Of a DNA stretch of 64,000 nt, positions 7,912 through 16,871 are shown one piece after another. Origin of the DNA: Anaerolineae bacterium (lineage in GTDB: Bacteria > Chloroflexota > Anaerolineae > Anaerolineales > E44-bin32); assembly GCA_011192015.1 (NCBI GenBank), contig DUET01000085.1, positions 84,648-148,647 of the forward strand, given 5' to 3'. The translations under genes were made by a program, and so were the position numbers. Each line of letters begins with the position of its first letter. Position 1 is the stretch's first letter. Under the pieces are notes generated by a model. That model saw nothing but the letters and a program-made list of their open reading frames with translations. It ran no database searches and had not been told where the DNA came from.

Positions 7912-8904
7912 ATGATGATGGAAACCGGAGAGGAAAGGAGAAGGCCGACGCGCAAAGGATGGTCGCGGTTGTTGACCATGGTTTTGCTGATCTCGGTTTC
8001 CTCGATGGTCCTGTCATGCAGTTTCTACTTGGTGAAGTTGAACACGGAAGGTATGGCTGGCGCATCTTCACAAAACGCAGGTTTCAACCTGCCGAAATCG
8101 ACGGCCAGCCCATCACCGCAGGTCATGGAGGTTATGGAGGCGCAGGTTCCGGACAACCCAGGACCGACAACTGCAGGTGCAACCGAAACGTCAACCGCAA
8201 CGGAAACTGCTACTTCAACCCCGACCGAAACGGAAACACCAACGCCTACAGAATCTAAATCCTCCACATCATCTGAAACGGAAACGGCGACGCCGGATTC
8301 CACCCACACGCGCACGCCGCGACCCACAAACACACGAACGCCCCTTCCGACGTGGACACCAACATCCAGATCCCCGACGGCCACGTTCACACCGAGACCG
8401 CCGACGTTCACATTCACTCCACAACCGCCAACGGCGACACCGTCAACCGTACCCACCGAATCGACGTACACCCCAACGCCGGCATCCTGCGTATTCTCAG
8501 GAAACGCATCCTTCGAATCCACGTTGGTGAGCTTGATCAACCAGGAACGCAGCAGTCGGGGAATCAGTCCGCTGATCGTCTCAAGCCAATTGACAGCAGC
8601 AGCACGTCAACATAGCCGGGACATGGCATGCAACGACTTCTTCTCACATACCGGCTCGGATGGATCGAGTCCCTTTGATCGTATGGCGTGGTCGGGTTTC
8701 AGCTTTACGGCGGCTGCAGAAAACATCTATGCCGGAAGCGGTCCTTATAATTCTCCTCAACAAGCTTTCAACGGCTGGATGAACAGCACCGGTCATCGAA
8801 CCAACATGCTCAATGCCACCTACACACACGTCGGCATAGGTTACATTTATTGCGCCAGCAGTACCTATGGAGGCTACTTCACGGCGAATTTTGCGAGGCC
8901 CTGA
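7912..8904 (+). CDS. CAP/SCP-domain lipoprotein, copy 1
   Basis: The N-terminus has basic residues, a hydrophobic segment and a lipobox ending at C36, so the mature protein should be lipid-anchored outside the cell. Residues ~75-190 are a Thr/Pro/Glu/Ser-rich linker. The last ~130 residues form a CAP (cysteine-rich secretory/antigen 5/PR-1) domain with the expected His in Ser-His-Thr-Gly, Glu in Ala-Glu-Asn-Ile and His in Gly-His-Arg-Thr-Asn. Bacterial CAP proteins are secreted and of diverse or unknown function. Three ATGs in a row (7912, 7915, 7918) make the exact start ambiguous. It is a tandem paralogue of the next gene. Confidence 0.85.
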   Translation: MMMETGEERRRPTRKGWSRLLTMVLLISVSSMVLSCSFYLVKLNTEGMAGASSQNAGFNLPKSTASPSPQVMEVMEAQVPDNPGPTTAGATETSTATETATSTPTETETPTPTESKSSTSSETETATPDSTHTRTPRPTNTRTPLPTWTPTSRSPTATFTPRPPTFTFTPQPPTATPSTVPTESTYTPTPASCVFSGNASFESTLVSLINQERSSRGISPLIVSSQLTAAARQHSRDMACNDFFSHTGSDGSSPFDRMAWSGFSFTAAAENIYAGSGPYNSPQQAFNGWMNSTGHRTNMLNATYTHVGIGYIYCASSTYGGYFTANFARP

Positions 8905-9007
8905 CCCGGACTGTGATGATCCAACCAGGATGAGCATGCACCGCTTCGAAAGGGCCTCATGCAAGGCACGATGATGCCGGCGGCGATGAAGTAGCGCAGG
9001 AATCGGG

Positions 9008-10096
9008 ATGATGGAAAACGCAGAGGAAGCAAGAAGGCCAACGCGGAGAGGATGGTCGCGGTTGCTGACCATGGGTTGGTTGATCGCGGCTTCCTCGATG
9101 GTCTTATCCTGCAGCTTCTACATCGTGAAGTTGAACACGGAGGATGCAGCTGCGGTATCTGCGCCAAACACAGGCTTCAACCTGCCAAAATCGACGCCCA
9201 GCCCATTATCACAGGTCATGGAGACGCAAGCTGCGGAGAATCCAGGAGCGCCAATCCCAAGCGAAACGGAAGCGGCGACCACCATGGAGACCGAAACTCC
9301 AACGGAAACTGAGACACCGACGCCTACAGAGACCGATACCGAGACAGCGACGCCTACCGAAACTGAGACTCCAACTCCAACCGAGACGGAGACTGCAACG
9401 CCAAAACCCACCGACTCGCGAAGTCTGTGGCCGACAAGCACGCGAACCCCTTGGCCGACCTGGACACCGACACGCAGGCCGCCGACGGCCACACGCACGC
9501 CGAGACCACCGACGGCCACGCGCACACCACAACCCCCGACAGCAACGCCGTCACCCACTCCCACGGGACCGACGCCCACGCCCGCGCCTCCCACCGACAC
9601 CCCGACTCCCGTACCTCCCACCGATACACCAACTCCCGCGCCTCCCACGGCAACCTATTCGCCGACGCCCGATCAAGGCTGCGGACTGGTCACGATGGTC
9701 TCCTATGAGAACTCCATCGTGTCGCTGGTCAATCAGAAGCGCGTTGCCGAGGGACGCGTCGCTTACCGAGTGGATACGCGATTGAGAGCCGCAGCCCGTG
9801 TCTACAGCACCGACATGGCCTGCAACGGCGCACGCAACCACATCGGCTCCGACGGTTCGACGGCTGCAGAACGCATCGCCGCCCAGGGCTACAGCTTCTG
9901 GTACAACGGGGAGAACTACTACATCGGCTGGGGTTCGAGGGGGACACCGCAGGCGGCCTTCAATTGGTGGATCAACAGCGTACCGCACTACAACAACATC
10001 ATGCACACCGGTTTTCAGGAGTTCGGTGTGGGGGTAATGTACGATCCATCTACGAACCTGTACTTTTACACCATCGAATTCGCCAGACCTCGTTGA
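9008..10096 (+). CDS. CAP/SCP-domain lipoprotein, copy 2
   Basis: The same architecture as the preceding gene: basic N-terminus, lipobox ending at C35, a longer Thr/Pro/Glu linker, then a CAP domain. The signal region is nearly identical to copy 1, but the CAP domain has drifted. The Gly-His-Arg-Thr-Asn motif has become Pro-His-Tyr-Asn-Asn and the Glu motif Gly-Glu-Asn-Tyr, while the tetrad His and Glu residues themselves appear retained. The linker is built of imperfect Thr-Pro-Thr-Glu and Pro-Pro-Thr-Asp-Thr-Pro repeats, which could vary in length by slippage. A bidirectional terminator follows. Confidence 0.85.
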   Translation: MMENAEEARRPTRRGWSRLLTMGWLIAASSMVLSCSFYIVKLNTEDAAAVSAPNTGFNLPKSTPSPLSQVMETQAAENPGAPIPSETEAATTMETETPTETETPTPTETDTETATPTETETPTPTETETATPKPTDSRSLWPTSTRTPWPTWTPTRRPPTATRTPRPPTATRTPQPPTATPSPTPTGPTPTPAPPTDTPTPVPPTDTPTPAPPTATYSPTPDQGCGLVTMVSYENSIVSLVNQKRVAEGRVAYRVDTRLRAAARVYSTDMACNGARNHIGSDGSTAAERIAAQGYSFWYNGENYYIGWGSRGTPQAAFNWWINSVPHYNNIMHTGFQEFGVGVMYDPSTNLYFYTIEFARPR

Positions 10097-10116
10097 TGGA
10101 ATGGATGAGTTAAGAA

Positions 10117-10146
10117 AACCGGCCTCCCCATCCAGGGAGGCCGGTT
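10117..10146. terminator. Bidirectional terminator between convergent genes
   Basis: A perfect 12-bp GC-rich stem (10117-10128 with 10135-10146) with a 6-base loop sits between the + strand CAP gene and the minus-strand LysM gene. The left flank is A-rich (GAAAA), which gives a U-run for the leftward transcript. Confidence 0.8.
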
Positions 10147-10152
10147 GCATGT

Positions 10153-10512
10153 TTACTTCTTGTCGTCCGGAAGTTTGGGGATCTTGATCACGGTGCCGAC
10201 CTTGATCACGTTGGGATCATCCCCGATCACGTCCTTGTTGAATTCATGCAGGAAGGGATAGTGATAGGCAGAGCCGTAGTACTTCTTGGAGATGTGGCTC
10301 AGCGTATCGCCCATGACGATTTCATGCTCGGCGATGATCTCAATCTCGCCCTTGCGAGTTTGTTTGAGCGCACGCTTGGCTTCGTCTGGAGACAGTTTAC
10401 GAGCAGCTTGTGCGCGTTTTAAGCGAGCTGATTCCACGCGCTTCTTGCGATCTTCCGCTGCCTTCGATTCCGCCTCTTCTTTATTCTCTCTGAAGACTTT
10501 CTTCTCATCCAT
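10153..10512 (-). CDS. LysM-domain protein
   Basis: The 119-residue protein has a charged Lys/Glu/Arg-rich helical N-terminal half and a C-terminal LysM domain (Gly-Asp-Thr-Leu-Ser-His-Ile through Val-Gly-Thr-Val-Ile-Lys-Ile-Pro). LysM domains bind glycan strands such as peptidoglycan. No signal peptide is visible, so it may be cytoplasmic or exported by an unrecognised route; small cytoplasmic LysM proteins of this type occur in many bacteria. I chose the second of two ATGs because GGAGGA lies six bases upstream of it, while the first ATG is too close. Confidence 0.82.
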   Translation of the reverse strand: MDEKKVFRENKEEAESKAAEDRKKRVESARLKRAQAARKLSPDEAKRALKQTRKGEIEIIAEHEIVMGDTLSHISKKYYGSAYHYPFLHEFNKDVIGDDPNVIKVGTVIKIPKLPDDKK

Positions 10513-10674
10513 GCTCATTCCTCCTCTGTACGATCCTGAATGCCCCGTTTGAGATGCTGAATGGATTGTACCAAAGGCTGGCGGAGAGCAGAAGGAAGGA
10601 GAGTTGCTGGTTTTCTTTATAAGAAATCCGAGTCAGGGCCATCCAGAGCATGTTTCTTGCGCGGGCTGGTATTC

Positions 10675-11037
10675 TCAAGTCCGGGATGGAAGCAGGAGTC
10701 GAATTCCAGTCAGCAGGAGAAGAATCGAGGCAGGGATCAGGAAGATCCCGACGGTGAATCCGGTGAAGATCGCCAGGACGAGCATACTGACCGCAGCCAC
10801 GATGACTGCGATTGCCGATCGTTTCCGGATGGGGCTTCGCCGTGAATACCAGAAAACAGCCCCATGGATGGCTGAAACGAGGACAGCCAGGAAGATGTAT
10901 CCACCTGTGCTTGCGATTTGGACGGAGAAAGGCGCGCCGGGATTCGATGCAAGCACGAGGATGATCCCTCCGAAGATCACGGCTGTGCTCCAGATCCAAC
11001 TGCTGGCGACATCAAACCGATCGTTATTTTTCAACAT
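10675..11037 (-). CDS. Small integral membrane protein, unknown function
   Basis: The 120-residue product has four hydrophobic segments (about residues 15-32, 43-62, 73-92 and 96-115) with a basic loop Arg-Arg-Ser-Pro-Ile-Arg-Lys-Arg between the second and third. I recognise no family. A GGGAGGG Shine-Dalgarno precedes ATG, and the codon use looks normal, so it is likely real. It lies upstream of the LysM gene on the same strand with a 160-base gap, so it need not be co-transcribed. Confidence 0.65.
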   Translation of the reverse strand: MLKNNDRFDVASSWIWSTAVIFGGIILVLASNPGAPFSVQIASTGGYIFLAVLVSAIHGAVFWYSRRSPIRKRSAIAVIVAAVSMLVLAIFTGFTVGIFLIPASILLLLTGIRLLLPSRT

Positions 11038-11234
11038 TGGTCCATCCCTCCCCCACCGGCCTATGGATTTGAAACTATTAATTTAATCATATACCGGCTC
11101 TTGTCCGATTGAAGTGTCCTTTACTTCCAGGCGTGGGCGTGGGAACGCCCATAGCGAGAATGACCCGACAGTCCTGGACCAATAACCCCACCAAGCACCG
11201 CGTATACGATCCTATGACCGGCAGTAAACCCATC

Positions 11235-11265
11235 GGAGCGCTGAGATTGGATTTCTCAGCGCTCC
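11235..11265. terminator. Hairpin downstream of tldE
   Basis: A perfect 12-bp stem (11235-11246 with 11254-11265) and a 7-base loop lie about 60 bases beyond the tldE stop codon. There is no clear U-run on either side, so it may protect the 3' end rather than terminate. Confidence 0.5.
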
Positions 11266-11325
11266 AGGACCTTGCGATCGGATTGTTATTGCGAGAGGAA
11301 TGACGCTCCCTTGTGTGGGCGGGAA

Positions 11326-12630
11326 TCAGTTCCCGCCAACCACGGTCAGCTCATTGAAGAGCGCCGTTGTCGGACCCAGGTAGTTGCCGAAGAATCCGGT
11401 CTCCGAGGACCAGCGCACGTTCGCCAGGGCGTCCAACAAGTTGCCGACGAGCATTCCGCCTTTGAAGGGAGTGCGCTTCTCCCCATCGACGACATAGCCC
11501 AGGCGTATCTCACAGGAGAAATCTCCCGTGATCGTATCGGGATTGAACCACGAGAACTCTACAATCTCGACATGGGGGATGGAGAGAAGCTCCTGGGCCG
11601 GAGTGGGGCCGGGAGCGAGTTCGATGTCCCCGAACCGTCCGGTGGCTGGAATGTCGAGGTATTCCGCAAAACGCTGGGATGCCCAGAAGGCGACCAGCAC
11701 GTTATCGCGGATCAGCTCGACACGCTGCGCTGGAATGCCCTCCGCGTCGAAGCGATTGGATCCGACTCCATACGCAAGCCGGCGATTGGCCCACACATTG
11801 AGCGGATCCCCCTTGACCTCTTCGCGGAAGATGGGCTTGCCGATTTCCCACTGCGTCTCGCCGGTGTACTTCATGCTCGCCGCGGACAGCGTCTGCAGCA
11901 CGCCTGTGTTCAAAGCCGCCGCCAGGGTCGCGCCTCGAAAGACGACCGGCCCCTTATGGGTGGGCGGCGGACCGGCGAGGAGAAGGTCGGCAGCTTGTTG
12001 AACCCTGCGGCCAGCCTCCATTTCCAGGCGCAGATCCTCAGCCCTGCGGCGATTCATCTGGGCAAAAGCTTCCACCTCTTGTTCGCCTTCTCCAGCGATG
12101 AAAACCCATTCCATATCCAGCTTGGTGCTCTCTTGGACGGCATCAATACCGCTGCTGCTGACCAGGTGAACGGTTTCCTTCTCGGCGAAGCTTTCCCCTG
12201 CTGTAAGACGGACCTGCGCATTGTCGGAGGCCACTTCTTTGAGCGTTGAAAGCGTGCCTCCGGCGCTGGAAGCAGGATCGGCATCCAGGCTTTTATCCAC
12301 CAATTGAACCTCCGGCATAGGAGCCGGGGATGGAAAATCGTAGGGTTGATTGTGAACCAACCCGGCCATGAGAGAGGCACTGTCCAGCGCGCTGTCGATG
12401 TCGCCGCCGGGGAGGATCGTGACCGTGCTGGCGCCGCATGTGGGAGCTCCATCGGGACCAGGGGTTTCTCGCAGCACGTTCACCACGAAGCGCTCGTTCT
12501 CGACGCTGCGTTTGGACTCCGTCGAAGTGTGCAGATCGTATTGCTGCGCGCCCCGGGTTTGGATGTGACGCACGCTCCATGCCTTCAAGTCATCACGGGC
12601 GCGGAGGGATTGTAGGATCGCGTTTAACAT
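11326..12630 (-). CDS. tldE: TldE/PmbA-family protease subunit
   Basis: The 434-residue protein resembles PmbA/TldE, the partner of TldD that lacks the zinc motif. In E. coli the TldD/TldE heterodimer trims leader sequences of modified peptides (microcin B17) and degrades unfolded peptides. Conserved-looking parts include the Gly-X-Asn-Arg region and the C-terminal Phe-Lys-Gly-Gly segment. Its ATG overlaps the tldD stop (TGATG), so the two subunits are co-translated. No precursor peptide gene is visible nearby, so a general peptide turnover role is as likely as peptide maturation. Confidence 0.85.
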   Translation of the reverse strand: MLNAILQSLRARDDLKAWSVRHIQTRGAQQYDLHTSTESKRSVENERFVVNVLRETPGPDGAPTCGASTVTILPGGDIDSALDSASLMAGLVHNQPYDFPSPAPMPEVQLVDKSLDADPASSAGGTLSTLKEVASDNAQVRLTAGESFAEKETVHLVSSSGIDAVQESTKLDMEWVFIAGEGEQEVEAFAQMNRRRAEDLRLEMEAGRRVQQAADLLLAGPPPTHKGPVVFRGATLAAALNTGVLQTLSAASMKYTGETQWEIGKPIFREEVKGDPLNVWANRRLAYGVGSNRFDAEGIPAQRVELIRDNVLVAFWASQRFAEYLDIPATGRFGDIELAPGPTPAQELLSIPHVEIVEFSWFNPDTITGDFSCEIRLGYVVDGEKRTPFKGGMLVGNLLDALANVRWSSETGFFGNYLGPTTALFNELTVVGGN

Positions 12631-14024
12631 CAGCTTAGCCTCGCCTTCATCAGCATGTGCGGACCGCCGCTGGATACCAGGGCAGTTTCCTTATACCCCT
12701 TGCCACAGAACCCACCACCGAGCTCCAGGTCCTTACCCACCCCTGTGACGCTCTCCAGCAAATCAGGAACGTATCCTGTGATCACAACGGGAGCGAACAT
12801 GCGGCCTGTGGGTTTACCTCCCTTGATCTCCTGGCCATAGTGGCAGGTGACCTGGATTCCCCAGCCCTTGGGATCCTCCATGCCGGAGGACATCTTCGCC
12901 AGGAAGATGCCGTCTTCGGCCTGCTTCATCAATTCGTCTACCGGGGTCTCCCCGCGGCCGAAGAAGGTGTTGCTCATGCGGGCATACACCTTGCGGCTGA
13001 AATCCTGCCTGCGGCCGTTGGCGGAACGGGGGATTCCCAGTGCGGTGGCCGAGTACATGTCTGTGATGCCGCGCTGGAAGATGCCTGCTTTCACGATCTG
13101 CGTCGGAACGGCCGCAAAGCCCTCGTCGTCGAAGAAGTAGGAGCCGAACTCGCCCGGAAGACTGGGATCGTCCCAGATGTCCACCAGCGGCGAACCCACG
13201 CGCTTGTTCAGGTACGATTCGGCCCGGGCACGATCCTTGATGAACATGTCCGTTTCGACACCGTGCCCGAAGGACTCGTGTGCGATGACGCCCGAGACAC
13301 TGGGAGAAGTGATCACGTTGTACTCCCCGGGCTCGATGCGTTCAGCGGAGTGCAATCCGACGGCCTTCTCAACCAGATCCTGCAAGTCATCATCACTGAA
13401 GTTCAATGCCTCCCATCCCGCGCTGGCGTGTCTGGATTTCCAATCGAAGCGGATCCCCTTCTCGCCGGAAGTGAAGGCGTAGACGTAGATCATCACGCGC
13501 TGGATGTCCTGCGCAAGATCGGCAACGCGATTCCCGAAGATCGTGTTCTGGCTGACCTCGCGGTAGATGATACGAACGTTGACAATGCGCTCGTCGAGCT
13601 TGTTCACGCGAGCATTCAACTCGCGCAGTTTCTCCAGCTTCTCCTTGGTGGTCATCTTGCTGGGGTCGATTTTCATGGGGGTCCGGAAATCCCCCTTGCG
13701 CTCAGGTCCAGGATCGACTAGTTGCTTCTTTACAAAGCCGCCTTCGGAAGCTAATTCCTTGGCCCCGCGCAGGATGGCTTGCTGGTCGAATCCTCCTAGG
13801 GCGCGCTCCCGCATCGTCCGTCCATCAAAGGCTGTGAGTACGGTTCCCGCCGTTGGATCGTGTTCGGATACCGTTTCCTGGCGATTGTCGACGTAGATCT
13901 GCAAGCCCTGGTTGTACGACAGCAGGACCGCGCCGTAGGGCGCGCTTTGTTCGATGGTCGCGACAGCGTCTCCCAGGGTTGATCGGAGTTTTTTCATTTT
14001 TAATACCGGATCTTGATCGGGCAT
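12630..14024 (-). CDS. tldD: TldD-family zinc metalloprotease subunit
   Basis: The 464-residue protein carries the TldD active-site motif His-Glu-Ser-Phe-Gly-His (H249, E250, H254), followed by Gly-Val-Glu-Thr-Asp. A Gly-Gly-Gly-Phe-Cys-Gly-Lys-Gly stretch lies near the C-terminus, as usual for TldD. It should form a heterodimer with TldE and cleave peptides inside a closed chamber. GGAGG lies five bases before ATG. A possible promoter lies about 240 bases upstream. The N-terminus has a Lys/Glu-rich stretch at residues 117-150. Confidence 0.9.
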   Translation of the reverse strand: MPDQDPVLKMKKLRSTLGDAVATIEQSAPYGAVLLSYNQGLQIYVDNRQETVSEHDPTAGTVLTAFDGRTMRERALGGFDQQAILRGAKELASEGGFVKKQLVDPGPERKGDFRTPMKIDPSKMTTKEKLEKLRELNARVNKLDERIVNVRIIYREVSQNTIFGNRVADLAQDIQRVMIYVYAFTSGEKGIRFDWKSRHASAGWEALNFSDDDLQDLVEKAVGLHSAERIEPGEYNVITSPSVSGVIAHESFGHGVETDMFIKDRARAESYLNKRVGSPLVDIWDDPSLPGEFGSYFFDDEGFAAVPTQIVKAGIFQRGITDMYSATALGIPRSANGRRQDFSRKVYARMSNTFFGRGETPVDELMKQAEDGIFLAKMSSGMEDPKGWGIQVTCHYGQEIKGGKPTGRMFAPVVITGYVPDLLESVTGVGKDLELGGGFCGKGYKETALVSSGGPHMLMKARLS

Positions 14025-14263
14025 TACATCCTCCGTAGGTCATTTGGCCTCTTCCCGACCGATCCAAGATTCTTGTCAGGTCATGAGGCAGTCATTAAAA
14101 GCTTGAATGGTCGTCAGGAACTTCGTTTCGGATGTGCTTCCTCAGAACGTTTCATACAAACTCCATGGCTAGTCGTTCGCGCTGGATGCCCGCTCGTGGC
14201 GAGATACAACAGAGGTCGTGGCTGTCCCCTAAAATGCCAGAAGCTTCAACGCTCTCATCTATT

Positions 14264-14294
14264 ATTATACGCACAAGGGATGTTAACCGATCAA
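14264..14294 (-). promoter_or_regulatory. Possible promoter for tldD-tldE
   Basis: On the minus strand a TATAAT (14269-14264) is preceded at 19 bases by TTGATC (14294-14289). Spacing is long and the 5' leader would be about 240 bases, so this is tentative. Confidence 0.3.
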
Positions 14295-14419
14295 AGTACC
14301 GTATGCACACGCAGGGCTGGGGAAGCGCTCCTACCGGTTTGATTTGAAAATGAATACCAATGATGGGATCTTCCATCATCAGAACGCGAGGATCCAGGTG
14401 GTGAATCGAAGAGAACCAA

Positions 14420-14460
14420 GGCGCCAGGTGGGGTCCAATCGGTTCTTCGCACCTGGCGCC
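14420..14460 (-). terminator. Probable terminator of the glutamate dehydrogenase gene
   Basis: An 11-bp perfect stem (14420-14430 with 14450-14460) with a 19-base loop lies 40 bases past the stop codon. Read on the minus strand it is followed by a T-rich stretch (TTGGTTCTCTTC). Confidence 0.5.
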
Positions 14461-14501
14461 GTCTGCATGGAAATGCAATCCATAGCTTCGGATGTTGGAG
14501 G

Positions 14502-15764
14502 CTACGGGAAAATACCGCGACCCATGTACACGTTTTGAAGCCGGGAAAGAGCGATGACGTACGCCGCAGTGCGCCAATCCACAGCGAGGGATTTCGCCTC
14601 GTTGGCCACGCGTTCGTAGGCGTTGGTGATGATCTTGTGAAGCTTGGCGTCCACTTCTTCGAGATCCCAGAATTCGCTGCGTTTGTTCTGCAGCCATTCG
14701 AAGTAGCTGACAATCACTCCTCCCGCATTGCAGAGGATGTCGGGAAGCACACTGATGCCCTTCTCGTGCAGAATGCGATTGCCCTCCAAATCCGTGGGGC
14801 CGTTGGCACCTTCAGCTACGAGTTTAACGTTCAATAGAGGGGCCGTTTCAGCGGTGATCTGATTCTCCAATGCGGCCGGGATGAAGATGTCGGCCTTCGT
14901 GCTCAAGAAGGTTTCGTGGTCGATCTCCGAGGTGTCCGGGCAATCGATCACACCCTTGGTCTCATCCACGTAAGCGCAGAGCGTTTCAGGATTGAGACCT
15001 TTGGGATTGATGATCGCACCTGTGGAATCCTCCACGGCGATGAGCTTAGCGCCGTGAGCGCCCAGAAGACGCGCCGCCCAAGAGCCCACGTTGCCATAAC
15101 CTTGCACGATAAACGTGGACTGACTGAGGTCCAGGCCGGTGTCCTTGGCCCAGCGTTCGATCAGAAAGACGACGCCCTGGCCGGTGGCCTTCTCCCGGCC
15201 TACGCTGCCGCCTAAATCCACCGGCTTCCCTGTGACGACGTGATACGAACGCTGCCGTTCATGGGGTGGTAGCATGGAAACGTAAGTGTCCAGAATCCAG
15301 GCCATGATCTGGGCGTTGGTGTTGACATCCGGTGCAGGAATGTCGAAATCGGGCCCGATGGTACAACCCAGAGCGTAGGTGAAGCGGCGTGTAATGCGCT
15401 GTATCTCATCAGGAGAGCAGCATGTGGGATCGAATTGGATGCCGCCTTTGGCGCCGCCGAAGGGGATGTTGGCGATGGCTGTCTTCCAGGTCATCCATGT
15501 GGCCAGCGAGCGAACTTCGTTGATGTCCACCATGGGGTGGAAACGTAAGCCGCCCTTGAAGGGACCGAGGAAATTATTGTGCTGTACGCGATAGGCGGTG
15601 AACATCTCGACTTCGCCATTGTCCATAATGGCCGGAAAGTTAACCGTGACTTCATTCATCGGCTTGGAGAGAATCTTGCGCACGCCTGGATCGAGATCGA
15701 TCAGATCAGCGGCTTTGTTGAACTCGAGGTTCACGTTTTCATAGGTTTTCGAATGACTAGTCAT
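14502..15764 (-). CDS. gdhA: Glutamate/leucine dehydrogenase family enzyme
   Basis: The 420-residue enzyme has the family's lysine motifs: Gly-Pro-Phe-Lys-Gly-Gly-Leu-Arg (2-oxo acid binding) and Gly-Gly-Ala-Lys-Gly-Gly (catalytic Lys). A Rossmann domain contains Gly-Tyr-Gly-Asn-Val-Gly. The reaction is reversible oxidative deamination of an amino acid, most likely glutamate, to the 2-oxo acid and ammonia with NAD(P). Substrate choice between Glu and branched-chain amino acids cannot be settled by eye. I start at ATG 15764, with GAGGTGAGG just upstream, rather than the GTG nine bases earlier. Confidence 0.88.
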   Translation of the reverse strand: MTSHSKTYENVNLEFNKAADLIDLDPGVRKILSKPMNEVTVNFPAIMDNGEVEMFTAYRVQHNNFLGPFKGGLRFHPMVDINEVRSLATWMTWKTAIANIPFGGAKGGIQFDPTCCSPDEIQRITRRFTYALGCTIGPDFDIPAPDVNTNAQIMAWILDTYVSMLPPHERQRSYHVVTGKPVDLGGSVGREKATGQGVVFLIERWAKDTGLDLSQSTFIVQGYGNVGSWAARLLGAHGAKLIAVEDSTGAIINPKGLNPETLCAYVDETKGVIDCPDTSEIDHETFLSTKADIFIPAALENQITAETAPLLNVKLVAEGANGPTDLEGNRILHEKGISVLPDILCNAGGVIVSYFEWLQNKRSEFWDLEEVDAKLHKIITNAYERVANEAKSLAVDWRTAAYVIALSRLQNVYMGRGIFP

Positions 15765-15925
15765 GGTCCTCACCTCAGATGATGTTTACCGATCATGACG
15801 ACATCAGGAATCCTTTGGCTTCGTGCTGTATGCGACGCACAGGAATTGTATCCCAAACCATGGAACTGGATGCCAGGGAAACGGGGTTCCGCTGGAATTC
15901 AACGAAGGTCAGGCGCATGCGGGAT

Positions 15926-16324
15926 CTAGGAAGGGAGGGATGATGGATCCAAGGCTGCTGAAGCCTCAATCAAAGTGCGGAGATCCTGCCATGGAGCGTC
16001 TTCGTATGAGTCCAATCGAACGTAGCGTTTGGCCACGCGATTGCCCTCCAGAAGCTCTTGTGGATCCTCGAGGAAGGCTCCATGAATGAAGGCCAGTCGC
16101 ACATGATCCTTGTGGATTTCAATCTGGCAGATGCCTGCCTTTACGGGTCCTCCCCTTTGATGGTCATAATAGCTCAATCCTCCCCACAAGATTCGCTCGG
16201 AGGCATGGGGAGCGACTGAAGCGACCAGGTTGCGTAGCTCAAGAACGATGTCTCTAAAAAACCGCGGTTTGTGCTGCAGGAATCGTTCAACATCGACGAT
16301 GGAGAGATATTGCCCCTCGTTCAT
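15926..16324 (-). CDS. DUF1801-family protein
   Basis: The 132-residue protein matches the DUF1801 pattern: an N-terminal helix, a Leu-Arg-Asn-Leu-Val helix, then a Trp-Gly-Gly-Leu-Ser-Tyr-Tyr turn and a C-terminal stretch reading Arg-Tyr-Val-Arg-Leu followed by an Ile/Leu helix. The family is small, soluble and of unknown function, sometimes called iron chaperone-like by weak homology to YdhG. The longer open frame upstream overlaps the DinB-like gene and looks non-coding, so I begin at ATG 16324; the Shine-Dalgarno there is weak. Confidence 0.75.
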   Translation of the reverse strand: MNEGQYLSIVDVERFLQHKPRFFRDIVLELRNLVASVAPHASERILWGGLSYYDHQRGGPVKAGICQIEIHKDHVRLAFIHGAFLEDPQELLEGNRVAKRYVRLDSYEDAPWQDLRTLIEASAALDPSSLPS

Positions 16325-16373
16325 GAGAAGGGACCCCTGTTTCTTGCCATGGAGCACAGCGGGAGATGTGCCT

Positions 16374-16871
16374 CTAGGAAGATGCCGCCCATTCAGCGAT
16401 CGATTTGCGATGCTCCTTGTAGTGCCACCACATGTTGCCGGCCACCAGGTGCCAGATCGGATCCCCTTCCCTCCACGCGAATCTATCGGGGTCGAAGAGG
16501 TCCTTCTCGTCCATCGTCTCGACAGTCCGCACGGCTTGCTGGTGGGTTTCGGCCAATGCTTGTTGAACCTCATCGAACGTCTTGTCGCGATTTTCCTGGT
16601 AGATTTGATCGTTTAACGCATCCAGGTCTTCCCAAGTACTTCCCGGAGCGGGGCGATTGGGTGTCTCACCGCGCAGAGATTCCTCCAACCATTGGATCAT
16701 GAGGCCTTCCCAGGTGGTGATGTGCGCGAGGATGTCCTTCACCGTCCAAACCCCCACCACACCAGGCTGGGTCATCTTCTCGGGATTCAAATCCTGCAGC
16801 ACAGCTTGCAGGGCGTCCCATTCGATGGAGATGAGATCGAGTACATCTTGCTTGGTGTCCGGATCCTTCAT
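16374..16871 (-). CDS. DinB/ClbS-like four-helix-bundle protein
   Basis: This 165-residue protein has the pattern of the ClbS/DfsB (DUF1706) branch of the DinB superfamily: Trp-Thr-Val-Lys-Asp-Ile-Leu-Ala-His near residue 45 and Trp-His-Leu-Val...Trp-Trp-His-Tyr-Lys-Glu-His near the end. Those histidines would bind a metal. Relatives include damage-response proteins and colibactin-resistance ClbS, but most are uncharacterised thiol-dependent enzymes. ATG 16871 is preferred to a TTG three codons earlier. It lies 49 bases before the DUF1801 gene on the same strand. Confidence 0.8.
   Translation of the reverse strand: MKDPDTKQDVLDLISIEWDALQAVLQDLNPEKMTQPGVVGVWTVKDILAHITTWEGLMIQWLEESLRGETPNRPAPGSTWEDLDALNDQIYQENRDKTFDEVQQALAETHQQAVRTVETMDEKDLFDPDRFAWREGDPIWHLVAGNMWWHYKEHRKSIAEWAASS

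Larger units (their letters stand above)
14025..14501. other. Intergenic region between tldD and the glutamate dehydrogenase gene
   Basis: No gene is supported. It holds a hairpin downstream of the dehydrogenase (14420-14460) and a possible tldD promoter. Confidence 0.6.

Noticed and set aside
8025-9648. Minus-strand Val-Gly-Val-Ser repeat proteins
   Set aside because: They are the reverse reading of the Thr/Pro/Glu linkers of the two CAP lipoproteins.
8180-9650. Short direct repeats resembling a CRISPR or satellite array
   Set aside because: The repeats are in-frame ACG/CCG/GAA codon runs of the linkers with no constant repeat-spacer length.
11139-11156. Small palindrome TGGGCGTGGGAACGCCCA
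   Set aside because: A 7-bp stem in an intergenic region with no U-run or nearby gene end; too weak to call a site.
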